Part shown: piece by piece, positions 15,383 to 22,228 of the stretch
How positions within the stretch are numbered: position 1 is the stretch's first letter
How the letters are laid out: each line of letters opens with the position of its first letter
Assembly: GCA_022843125.1 (NCBI GenBank)
Contig: JALHOG010000032.1
Span: 1-52,335, forward strand
Direction: 5' to 3'
From: Ilumatobacteraceae bacterium
GTDB lineage: Bacteria; Actinomycetota; Acidimicrobiia; Acidimicrobiales; Ilumatobacteraceae
DNA length: 52,335 nucleotides
The notes under the pieces: generated by a model
Databases searched by the model: none
The model's input: the letters and a program-made list of their open reading frames with translations, nothing else
Told to the model about the DNA's origin: nothing
Translations under genes and position numbers: made by a program

Positions 15383-16078
15383 TCAGGTGCCCCAGCGGGA
15401 TTGGCCGAAGCGGTAGCCGACGCTGCGGACGGTCTGGATCAGGTTCGCGTGCTCTTCGCCCAGCTTCGCTCGGAGGCGGCGGATGTGGACGTCGACCGTG
15501 CGCGCACCGCCGTAGTACTCGTACCCCCACACCCGTGACAGCAGCATCTCGCGGGTGAACACCTTGCCCGGGTTCTGGGCGAGGAACTTCAGCAGCTCGT
15601 ACTCCATGTACGTGAGGTCGAGCGGGCGTTTCGAGATCGTGGCCTGGTAGGTCTCGAGGTTGAGCAGCAGCTCCCCGTACTCGACGAGGTCGGCGCGGGT
15701 CATCACCTCGCGCGTGTTCCAGAGCAGGTGCCGCATCCGCGCCTCGAACTCGCTCGGGTGGAACGGCGACAGGCAGAAGTCGTCGAAGAGCTCGTCGCGC
15801 AGATCGAGATCGGAGAGCTGGCCGCCGCCGATCAGCACGAGCACCTTGATCGCAGCCGAGTCGGCTTTGCGGAGCGTGCGGGTGAACGCCCACGCCGCCT
15901 CGGGGTCGCCCGTGCAGTCGACGATCACGCCCTGCCAACCGTCGGCCGGCTCGTGCTCGGCCGCCTCGTCGACCGAGGTGACGCCCTTCCACGCGTAGCC
16001 GGCCAGGTCGAGGACTCGCGCCAACTCGGGAGCGACCGGGATCGCGTAGACGGCGAGCATGCCCCCGGTGGCCGCCAT
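15383..16078 (-). CDS. glnR: GlnR-type nitrogen response regulator (OmpR family)
   Basis: A 231-residue winged-helix regulator. The N-terminal part (about 1-120) is a degenerate receiver in which GVIVDCTG may hold the conserved aspartate but the usual phosphorylation pocket is incomplete. The C-terminal OmpR-type DNA-binding domain has LDLTYMEYELLKFLAQNPG, VFTREMLLSRVWGYEY and RTVDVHIRRLRAKLG, very close to actinobacterial GlnR. GlnR activates or represses nitrogen genes such as glnA, glnII and amtB. The ATG at 16078 overlaps the glnA stop codon as TGATG, so the two are translationally coupled; an internal ATG at 16060 is possible. The contiguity with both glutamine synthetase genes supports the call. 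Confidence 0.9.
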   Translation of the reverse strand: MAATGGMLAVYAIPVAPELARVLDLAGYAWKGVTSVDEAAEHEPADGWQGVIVDCTGDPEAAWAFTRTLRKADSAAIKVLVLIGGGQLSDLDLRDELFDDFCLSPFHPSEFEARMRHLLWNTREVMTRADLVEYGELLLNLETYQATISKRPLDLTYMEYELLKFLAQNPGKVFTREMLLSRVWGYEYYGGARTVDVHIRRLRAKLGEEHANLIQTVRSVGYRFGQSRWGT

Positions 16079-17415
16079 CAGATCGACCTCAGATATCGGT
16101 CCATCTCGAACTGGCTGACATGCGTCTTGTAGTCGCGCCACTCGCGGCGCTTGTTGCGCAGGAACCACTCGAAGATGTGCTCGCCAAGGGCTTCCTGGAC
16201 GAGCTCGGAGCCCTCCATCACCTTGAGGGCGTCGGCCAGCGACTGCGGGAGTTGGTTGATGCCGAGCTTCGCAAGGGCGGCGTCGTCCATCTCGAACAGG
16301 TTGGCGTCGGCCTCTTCGGGGAGCTCGTAGCCCTCGGCGACGCCGCGCATACCGGCTGCGAGGAGCACGCTGAACGCGAGGTACGGGTTGCATGCGGGGT
16401 CGGGTGACCGGTACTCGATCCGGGTCGCGGTGGGGTTGCCCTTCTTCGCGATCGGGACCCGGATCAGGCCGCTGCGGTTGTTGCGCGCCCAGCTCACGTG
16501 GACCGGCGCCTCGAAGCCGGGCACGAGCCGCTTGTAGCTGTTGACCGTCTGGTTGGTGATGGCGGTGATCTCTGCGGCATGGCGCAGCAGGCCTGCCATG
16601 AACGCCTTGGCGACCGGCGACAGGTTGTAGGGGTCGGACGGGTCGTAGAACGCGTTCTCCTCGCCGCGGAACAGCGACATGTGGAGGTGCATGCCCGAGC
16701 CCTGCACGCCTTCGAGCGGCTTGGGCATGAACGTGGCGTGCACACCCTGGTTGGCGGCGACTTCCTTCACCACGAGGCGGAACGTCATCACGCTGTCGGC
16801 CATGGTGAGGGCGTCGGTGTGGCGCAGGTCGATCTCCTGCTGGCTCGGACTGTCTTCGTGGAACGAGTACTCGACCGGGATGCCGAGCTGCTCGAGCTTG
16901 CGGATCGTCTGCTTGCGCAGGTCGCCGGCTGCGTCGCGCGTACCCAGGTCGAAGAAGCCGTCGTTGTCGAGCGGCTTGGGCTTGTCGCCCTTCTCGGGCG
17001 GCTCGAAGTAGAAGAACTCGATGTCGGGCGCGAGGAAGAACGTGTAGCCGAGCTCACGGGCGGCGTCGGCGTTGCGGCGGAGGACCTGCCGGGGGTCGCC
17101 GCTGAACGGCAGGCCGTCGAGGTTGTGGATGTCGCAGAACACGCGCGCCTCGGCGGCCCCCGCCTCACCCCACGGGATGATCTCGAACGTGTCGGGGTCG
17201 GGGATGGCGAGCACATCGGCTTCCTGGATGCGCGAGAAGCCGTCGATCGAGGAGCCGTCGAAGGTCATGCCGTCTTCGAGCGCGTTCTCGAGCTCGGCCG
17301 GGCTGATCGCGAAGCTCTTCAGGTTGCCGAGCACGTCGGTGAACCACAGGCGCACGAGGCGTACCCCGCGCTCTTCGACGGTGCGGAGCACGTAGTCACG
17401 TTGCTGGTCGAGCAT
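16078..17415 (-). CDS. glnA: Glutamine synthetase type I (GSI-alpha-like)
   Basis: A 445-residue ATP-dependent enzyme joining ammonia and glutamate to form glutamine. Landmarks are MTFDGSSIDGF near the N-terminus, APDIEFFYFEP (metal-binding glutamates), QGSGMHLHMS, NQTVNSYKRLVPGFEAP and the ATP-site RIEYRSPDP. The adenylylation loop with NLYDLPPEE is absent and the length is short, so it resembles the GSI-alpha class controlled by feedback, not by adenylylation. The ATG at 17415 is chosen over the GTG at 17424 because AGGTGG lies 5 nt before it. glnR follows with a TGATG overlap, and glnII lies upstream beyond a strong terminator. Confidence 0.93.
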   Translation of the reverse strand: MLDQQRDYVLRTVEERGVRLVRLWFTDVLGNLKSFAISPAELENALEDGMTFDGSSIDGFSRIQEADVLAIPDPDTFEIIPWGEAGAAEARVFCDIHNLDGLPFSGDPRQVLRRNADAARELGYTFFLAPDIEFFYFEPPEKGDKPKPLDNDGFFDLGTRDAAGDLRKQTIRKLEQLGIPVEYSFHEDSPSQQEIDLRHTDALTMADSVMTFRLVVKEVAANQGVHATFMPKPLEGVQGSGMHLHMSLFRGEENAFYDPSDPYNLSPVAKAFMAGLLRHAAEITAITNQTVNSYKRLVPGFEAPVHVSWARNNRSGLIRVPIAKKGNPTATRIEYRSPDPACNPYLAFSVLLAAGMRGVAEGYELPEEADANLFEMDDAALAKLGINQLPQSLADALKVMEGSELVQEALGEHIFEWFLRNKRREWRDYKTHVSQFEMDRYLRSI

Positions 17416-17473
17416 CTTGCCCACCTCGTTGAGTCTTGTCGGCCGGGGCCGACGGGGAAAGTGATGAAAAGTA

Positions 17474-17506
17474 CGAGGGGCCCCGGTGATGCACCGGGGC
17501 CCCTCG
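17474..17506 (-). terminator. Strong intrinsic terminator hairpin between glnII and glnA
   Basis: A 15-bp perfect, mostly GC stem with a 3-nt loop (arms 17474-17488 and 17492-17506). In the glnII direction it is followed by a T-containing stretch (TACTTTTCATCACTTT). It probably ends the glnII transcript; read from an upstream promoter it could also limit readthrough into glnA. Confidence 0.8.
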
Positions 17507-17540
17507 GCGTGATGTCACCGCCCGAGAGCGGTGCCCGTCA

Positions 17541-18578
17541 TCACTTCTTGGCAGCCTTGACCGGCGTTCCGGCGGCAGCACCGCACACGGTCTCGGTGAT
17601 CATGCCGGCGACGGTGTACGGGTCGCAGTTTGCGTTGGGGCGGCGGTCCTCGGCGTACCCCTTGCCGTCCTTCTCGACCTGCCACGGGATGCGGATCGAC
17701 GAGCCGCGGTCGGAGACGCCGTAGCTGAACTTGTTCCACGGGGCGGTCTCGTGCTTGCCGGTGAGGCGGTCCTGGATGCCGTCGCCGTAGTTGTGGACGA
17801 GGTTGAGGTAGTTCTTGCCGATCGCCTCGCAGGCGGCGATGACGGCGTCGTAGCCCTCGCGCATGGCGATGGTCGAGAAGTTGGTGTGGCAGCCGGCGCC
17901 GTTCCAGTCGCCCTTCTGGGGCTTGGCGGCGAAGCTGATCACCACGTCGTAGTCCTCCGCGATGCGGTGGAGCAGCCAGCGGGCGACGTACATCTGATCG
18001 CCGACGGCGGTCGGGCCGAGCGGGCCGATCTGGTACTCCCACTGGCCGGGCATGACCTCGGCGTTGGTGCCGGAGATCGCGAGGCCGGCGTCGAGGCACG
18101 CCTGGGTGTGCTCTTCCACGATGTCGCGACCGATCACGCGGCCGGTGCCGACGCCGCAGTAGTACGGGCCCTGCTCGGCGGGGAAGCCACCGCCGGCGGG
18201 GAAGCCGAGCGGCGTCCCGTCGGGGCGCATCATCGTGTACTCCTGCTCGAGGCCGAACCACATGTCATCGGCGGCGTACTTCTTCTCGGCGCGAGCGGCG
18301 ATCGAGCGGGTGTTGGTGGGGTGCGGCTTCATGTTCGAAGCGAGCAGCACCTCGCACATCACCAGGATGTTGCGGCCGCCTCGGATCGGGTCGGGACACG
18401 TGAACACGGGCTTGAGCACACAGTCGGACTTGTCGCCGGTGGCCTGGTTGGTCGACGAGCCGTCGAAGCCCCAGATCGGGGGCGTCGTGTCGGTGTCGGC
18501 CATGATCTTGGTCTTGCTGCGGAGGAGGTGCGTCGGCTCGGTTCCGTCGAGCCAGATGTATTCGGCCTGGTACGCCAC
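17541..18578 (-). CDS. glnII: Glutamine synthetase type II (eukaryote-like GSII)
   Basis: A 345-residue GSII, the size expected for this class. Characteristic stretches are YIWLDGTEP, WGFDGSSTNQA, WFGLEQEYTMM, GQWEYQIGP, NGAGCHTNFST and a SIRIPW segment near the C-terminus. It makes glutamine in the cytoplasm; in actinomycetes GSII is usually GlnR-controlled and used under nitrogen limitation. The start is a GTG with GGAAGGA 6 nt upstream; the open frame further upstream is not family-like. Beyond the start lies a 363-nt non-coding region with three 11-bp-spaced repeats. A 15-bp terminator follows, then glnA and glnR on the same strand. Confidence 0.94.
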   Translation of the reverse strand: MAYQAEYIWLDGTEPTHLLRSKTKIMADTDTTPPIWGFDGSSTNQATGDKSDCVLKPVFTCPDPIRGGRNILVMCEVLLASNMKPHPTNTRSIAARAEKKYAADDMWFGLEQEYTMMRPDGTPLGFPAGGGFPAEQGPYYCGVGTGRVIGRDIVEEHTQACLDAGLAISGTNAEVMPGQWEYQIGPLGPTAVGDQMYVARWLLHRIAEDYDVVISFAAKPQKGDWNGAGCHTNFSTIAMREGYDAVIAACEAIGKNYLNLVHNYGDGIQDRLTGKHETAPWNKFSYGVSDRGSSIRIPWQVEKDGKGYAEDRRPNANCDPYTVAGMITETVCGAAAGTPVKAAKK

Positions 18579-18651
18579 GATGGGTCCTTCCAAGGAATTG
18601 ATGACGGGTTGTAGGGGCGGCAGCAGGATGGCAACGGGTGATTGCCCGGCC

Positions 18652-18679
18652 GTGTTCGGAATGTGAACGCCCTGTGAAC
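18652..18679. promoter_or_regulatory. Three 11-bp-phased repeats, candidate GlnR operator of glnII
   Basis: GTGTTC, GTGAAC and GTGAAC start at 18652, 18663 and 18674, exactly 11 bp apart, about 75-100 bp before the glnII start. Actinobacterial GlnR boxes are degenerate 5-mers (GTnAC and GAAAC types) with the same 11-bp spacing, but the bases here match that consensus only partly. Confidence 0.45.
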
Positions 18680-18929
18680 TACCCCCTGGCTCTTCTGGGG
18701 CGCACGTGCCGCCACCAGGCGCGGAACACGCGTGACGGGCCTGCGCGGTGTGTGACGGAACGGTGCGCGGGCAGTGGGTGTCCCCGATCGCCGAGACCCC
18801 CGGATCACCCGTGTAACGGCGCATCGGGCGCGATCGGCCGCCGCCTCCGCCTGCTGCGGGACATGATCGCCACCCGGGGAGCATGGCTCACTTGCAGCGG
18901 TGAAGATGCGGTCTCCGGCAGTTGCGTGA

Positions 18930-18935
18930 GATCAT
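18930..18935 (+). promoter_or_regulatory. -10-like box of VOC gene
   Basis: GATCAT ends 6 nt before the GTG start at 18942; it departs from TANNNT at the first position. Confidence 0.3.
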
Positions 18936-18941
18936 TCCCAC

Positions 18942-19328
18942 GTGAGTGACACCACCGACGAGCTGGTGCCGATCCTCCGGGTCGAGAACGCCGACAGGGC
19001 TGCGCAGTGGTACTCGCGTCTCGGGTTCGTGCTCGAAGGTGTGCATCGCTTCGAACCGGGCTTCCCCGCTTACGCGTTCATGCGACGTGGCGCGACGAAC
19101 ATCCATCTCTCCGAACACCGAGGGGACGCGCCGCCACGAGGCGTCGTGTACTGGTACGTCGACCACCGCACGCTGGAGACCTTCGCATCGGAGTTCAGTG
19201 TTGCCATCGAACGCCAACCGTGGTGCGACGAGATCCAATTGACAGACCCGGACGGGAACCGCCTACGCGTCGGCTGCCCGAACGACGAGGACGACGCCGG
19301 CTTCACCGCAACAACCACGCCTGGTTGA
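18942..19328 (+). CDS. Glyoxalase/bleomycin-resistance (VOC) family protein
   Basis: A 128-residue VOC-fold protein. LVPILRVENADRAAQWYSRLGFVLEG is the typical first beta-alpha-beta unit of bleomycin-resistance-like proteins; INIHLSEH-type residues (TNIHLSEH) and LTDPDGNRLRVG complete the second. Such proteins may bind a toxic small molecule or act as dioxygenases; metal ligands are not obvious, so a binding role is possible. The start is a GTG 6 nt after GATCAT. It is divergent from glnII and convergent with the hydrolase at 19391. Confidence 0.78.
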   Translation: MSDTTDELVPILRVENADRAAQWYSRLGFVLEGVHRFEPGFPAYAFMRRGATNIHLSEHRGDAPPRGVVYWYVDHRTLETFASEFSVAIERQPWCDEIQLTDPDGNRLRVGCPNDEDDAGFTATTTPG

Positions 19329-19390
19329 GGTCGGGACCTCAGGGCTGTCCGATCGATGCATCGGGAGCGTCCCCTACCGCCGGGCCGCGG

Positions 19391-20167
19391 CTATCGCGCC
19401 GTCGAGAGGAAGTCGCGCACGGCGGTCGCCGTCTCGTCGAAGCGTTCCCAGTAGAGGAGATGGCCGCAGTCGAGCCGCACCGTGGTGAGGCGGTTGCCGA
19501 AGAGCCCCTCGAGCCCGGCTTCGACCGTGGGCGTGACGAACGGCGCCTGGGTCGCGATCACGAGCAGCGCCGGGCGCGCATCGATCCGCACGGGCAGTGG
19601 AGCGCACATCTCGCCCCAGGCGGTGATGGCAGCGGGGCGATGGAAGCGGAAGCGGAACCGGCCGTCGTCGCCCTCGACGAGATGATCGGCGATCTCGACG
19701 GCGGACGTCTCGGCGAGCCGCTCGTCACCGCCGGTGCGGAATTTGACCGCGTCGTCGACGGTGGCGAAGCCCTGATCGGCGATCATCCCGAGCGCAGCGA
19801 CGTCGGCCGTGGCAGCGGCGACCATGAGCGCGGGGTCGAGCAAGGCGATCGAGCGCACGCGCTCGGGGCTCCGAGCGAGCAGCGCGACGGCGATCATCCC
19901 GCCGTACGAGTGGCCGACCACGTCGACCGCCGCCAGATCGAGCGCGTCGAGCGTGTCGATGAGGTCGCTGACGTGCTGCTGCACGTTCCAGGGGCCGTCC
20001 GAGGTCGAGTGGCCGTGGCCGCGCAGGTCGACCGCGATGGTGCGTCGATCGGGCCAACCCTCGTCGCCGAGACGCCGGAACCGGCGCCCGTGGGCGGTGA
20101 CGCCGTGCACCGCGAGGAGTGGGGCACCGGCGCGATCGCCGAACTCGTGGTAGTGCAGGGCTGCCAT
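19391..20167 (-). CDS. Alpha/beta-fold hydrolase
   Basis: A 258-residue cytoplasmic hydrolase with oxyanion-hole HGVTAHG, nucleophile elbow VGHSYGGM (Ser about 95), a DPALM acidic-residue candidate and the C-terminal DCGHLLYWE histidine. DLRGHGHS after strand 4 is also typical. Substrate unknown (ester, lactone or C-C bond). The ATG at 20167 follows TAACGT by 6 nt, implying a leaderless transcript. The MFS gene upstream ends 32 nt away on the same strand but has its own regulated promoter. Confidence 0.88.
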   Translation of the reverse strand: MAALHYHEFGDRAGAPLLAVHGVTAHGRRFRRLGDEGWPDRRTIAVDLRGHGHSTSDGPWNVQQHVSDLIDTLDALDLAAVDVVGHSYGGMIAVALLARSPERVRSIALLDPALMVAAATADVAALGMIADQGFATVDDAVKFRTGGDERLAETSAVEIADHLVEGDDGRFRFRFHRPAAITAWGEMCAPLPVRIDARPALLVIATQAPFVTPTVEAGLEGLFGNRLTTVRLDCGHLLYWERFDETATAVRDFLSTAR

Positions 20168-20173
20168 CGGCGC

Positions 20174-20179
20174 ACGTTA
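20174..20179 (-). promoter_or_regulatory. -10 box of alpha/beta hydrolase gene (leaderless)
   Basis: TAACGT on the minus strand, 6 nt before the ATG at 20167. Confidence 0.5.
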
Positions 20180-20199
20180 CGCGCTGGCGTTGCTCGCAC

Positions 20200-21492
20200 T
20201 CAGACCGAGGCGTATCCGGCCGTCACGAGCTCCCGTTCGGGCCGTGCGAGCATGCGCTCCTCGGCCGGGACGGCCTTGCGGGCGAGCACGACGCCGCTGC
20301 ACAGCGCTGCCGCCGTGAGCCCGGCCGTCGTGAAGAACAGCGCCATCGCACCGCCCGCCGCGTACAGCGGGGCGGCGAGCGCTGCGACCGTTGCAGCAGC
20401 GATGGTCGCGAGGGCCTCGCCGACGCCCTGCGCCGTTGCGGCCCGCCGGCCGGGGACGGCCCAGCCCATCGCTGCGGCGCCGGCTGCGCCGACGATCGTC
20501 TGGCCGCCCGATTCGAACAGGCCGATCACGACGACGACCATCGGCACCCGAACGAGGCCGTAGAGCACGACGACGGCGATGTTGGCAGCGCCGCCCCACG
20601 AGGCCGCACGGAACGCGCCGAGGCGGTCGACCTGACGACCGGCCCACCGGGCGAGCAGCATGCTCGGCACGGCGAACGCGGTCATCGCCGCGCCGATCAA
20701 CAGATCGCTCGACCCGATGTCGGCGAGGAAGCGGGGGAACAGTGCGTCGTACGCCCCGATCGGGATGAAGAACGCGGTCATCACGAGCGCAGCGGCGATG
20801 ACCGAGCGCTGGCGCAGGAGCGCGAGGCCGTCGATGAGGCGCGGGTGTTCGACGGCGGCGGGCGCGGTGACGGCCCGGTCGGCGCGAGCCGCCCGGGCGA
20901 GCAGTGCGGGGCCGGCCACCAGGACGGTGAGCATCGAGGCGATCACCAGCGTCGGGACCACCCCGAACACGATCTTGCCGGCGACGGCGAGCATCGGACC
21001 GACGGCCATGCCGCCCAGTTCGACCGCTTGGAGGCGGCCGATGCGCTGGCCGGGGGCGTCGGGGTAGCGGCGCACGATCATGCCGATCGCGGCCGGGGTG
21101 AAGGCGCCGTAGGCGAGGCCGGCACCGATCCGGCCTGCGACGAACCAGGCGATCGAGTCACCGATCGCGAACGTCAGCGTCGACAGCGCCATCAGCACGA
21201 CGGCGGCGTTGATGACGAGCCGCTCGCGGCCGCGGTCGGCGTGGGGTGCGATGAGCGTCTGGGCGACGAGGGCGGCGACGAAGCCGGCGGTGGCGATCCA
21301 TCCGAGATCGGCGGTGGCGATACCGGAGCGATCCTGGAGGGCGGGGAGCAGGGGGAACACGACCATGAACGAGGCCGACAGCGCGAACGCTGCGGCCTGC
21401 AGGGCGCGGAACTCGGCGTCGTGGCGGCGCGCGGCGCTGGTGACAGCGTCGTCGGCGGCGGTGCGCGAGTCGGAGCGCGTTATTGACCACAT
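20200..21492 (-). CDS. MFS transporter (drug/metabolite efflux type)
   Basis: A 430-residue major facilitator with about 12 membrane helices. ADRGRERLVINAAVVLMALSTL after helix 2 and GRIGAGLAYGAFTPA near helix 4-5 recall the family signature loops. The ATG at 21492 gives a short charged N-terminus before the first helix; a longer frame exists upstream but crosses the promoter. The promoter (TTGGAT-17-TAGTGT) and start codon lie inside a set of overlapping inverted repeats shared with the divergent TetR gene, a classic arrangement for a ligand-induced exporter. Substrate unknown. Confidence 0.87.
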   Translation of the reverse strand: MWSITRSDSRTAADDAVTSAARRHDAEFRALQAAAFALSASFMVVFPLLPALQDRSGIATADLGWIATAGFVAALVAQTLIAPHADRGRERLVINAAVVLMALSTLTFAIGDSIAWFVAGRIGAGLAYGAFTPAAIGMIVRRYPDAPGQRIGRLQAVELGGMAVGPMLAVAGKIVFGVVPTLVIASMLTVLVAGPALLARAARADRAVTAPAAVEHPRLIDGLALLRQRSVIAAALVMTAFFIPIGAYDALFPRFLADIGSSDLLIGAAMTAFAVPSMLLARWAGRQVDRLGAFRAASWGGAANIAVVVLYGLVRVPMVVVVIGLFESGGQTIVGAAGAAAMGWAVPGRRAATAQGVGEALATIAAATVAALAAPLYAAGGAMALFFTTAGLTAAALCSGVVLARKAVPAEERMLARPERELVTAGYASV

Positions 21493-21522
21493 GGCTAATA
21501 ACACTATTGGCCGAACGGCTAA
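21480..21522. promoter_or_regulatory. Nested inverted repeats: candidate TetR operators
   Basis: Three imperfect dyads overlap: 21480-21501 (arms TTATTGACC and GGCTAATAA), 21493-21512 (GGCTAATA and TATTGGCC) and 21507-21522 (TTGGCCG and CGGCTAA). They cover the MFS start codon, its -10 box and the spacer up to its -35 box, so binding would block that promoter. Confidence 0.6.
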
Positions 21523-21529
21523 CATCCAA
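21501..21529 (-). promoter_or_regulatory. Promoter of MFS gene
   Basis: On the minus strand TTGGAT (21524-21529), a 17-nt spacer and TAGTGT (21501-21506), 8 nt before the ATG at 21492. Confidence 0.6.
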
Positions 21530-21556
21530 CCCGCGACTGGAGAGAAGTCGGGTTCG

Positions 21557-21562
21557 TAGCAT
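21557..21562 (+). promoter_or_regulatory. -10 box of tetR-family gene
   Basis: TAGCAT, 7 nt before the GTG start at 21570. Confidence 0.5.
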
Positions 21563-21569
21563 GTGCCGT

Positions 21570-22175
21570 GTGGCACGCATGCAGCCCGACCAGCGCCGCG
21601 CCGCGATCCTCGACGCCGCCGTCGAAGAAGTCGCCGAGCGCGGGTTCGCGCGCACCACGTCGCGCCACGTCGCAGCGCGGGCCGGCGTGACCCACGGCCT
21701 GCTCCACCACTACTTCCCCGATCACCAGTCCCTGCTGGCCGCCGCGTTCGAGAAGATGGCGCTCGAGGAGATCGACGAGGTCAACGAGATCCTCGCGTCC
21801 GACCTCGACCCGCTCGCCCAGCTCCGCGAGATCACCGAGCCGTACGGTCCCGGCGGCGGCGCCGAGGCCTACCGGTTCTGGTTCGAGGCGTGGGCCGAAG
21901 CGGGCCACTCGGTCACGATGCGAGCCACGTCCGAGCGGCTGTCCGATGCGTGGTACGAGCTGGTGCTCGGCGTGATCGAGCGTGGGAATGCAGCCGGTGT
22001 GTTCCGGTGCGAGCATCCGGGCGAGACGGCCTGGATGGTGATCGCGCTCAGCGACGCCTACGCCCTGCACGCCCAGACGGGCGGCGGCGTCCCCGCGACC
22101 GAGATGGTGCGGGTCACGTGGCGCCTCACCGAACGTGAGCTCGGCATCGCCCCCGGCACCCTCGCCCGGAGCTGA
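21570..22175 (+). CDS. TetR/AcrR family transcriptional regulator
   Basis: A 201-residue repressor-type regulator. The N-terminal TetR helix-turn-helix (RRAAILDAAVEEVAERGFARTTSRHVAARAGVTHGLLHHYFPDHQSLL) covers about residues 8-55; the rest is an all-helical ligand-binding domain. It probably represses the divergent MFS gene through the operators in the 77-bp gap. Three in-frame starts compete (ATG 21561, GTG 21570, ATG 21579); the GTG is chosen because TAGCAT ends 7 nt before it. The inducer is unknown. Confidence 0.88.
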   Translation: MARMQPDQRRAAILDAAVEEVAERGFARTTSRHVAARAGVTHGLLHHYFPDHQSLLAAAFEKMALEEIDEVNEILASDLDPLAQLREITEPYGPGGGAEAYRFWFEAWAEAGHSVTMRATSERLSDAWYELVLGVIERGNAAGVFRCEHPGETAWMVIALSDAYALHAQTGGGVPATEMVRVTWRLTERELGIAPGTLARS

Positions 22176-22214
22176 ACTCGGCCGCTCGTTCACCATCGGC
22201 CGCTCGGCGCGCCG

Positions 22215-22220
22215 TACGCT
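22215..22220 (+). promoter_or_regulatory. -10 box of phosphoesterase fusion gene
   Basis: TACGCT, 8 nt before the GTG start at 22229. Confidence 0.45.
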
Positions 22221-22228
22221 GCACCTCC

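Larger units (their letters stand above)
18579..18941. other. 363-nt non-coding region upstream of glnII
   Basis: The longest gap in the window. It holds the glnII ribosome-binding site (about 18584-18590 on the minus strand), three phased GTGNNC repeats at 18652-18679, and near the other end the GATCAT -10-like box of the VOC gene. I see no open frame with protein-like composition and no RNA gene. Confidence 0.6.
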
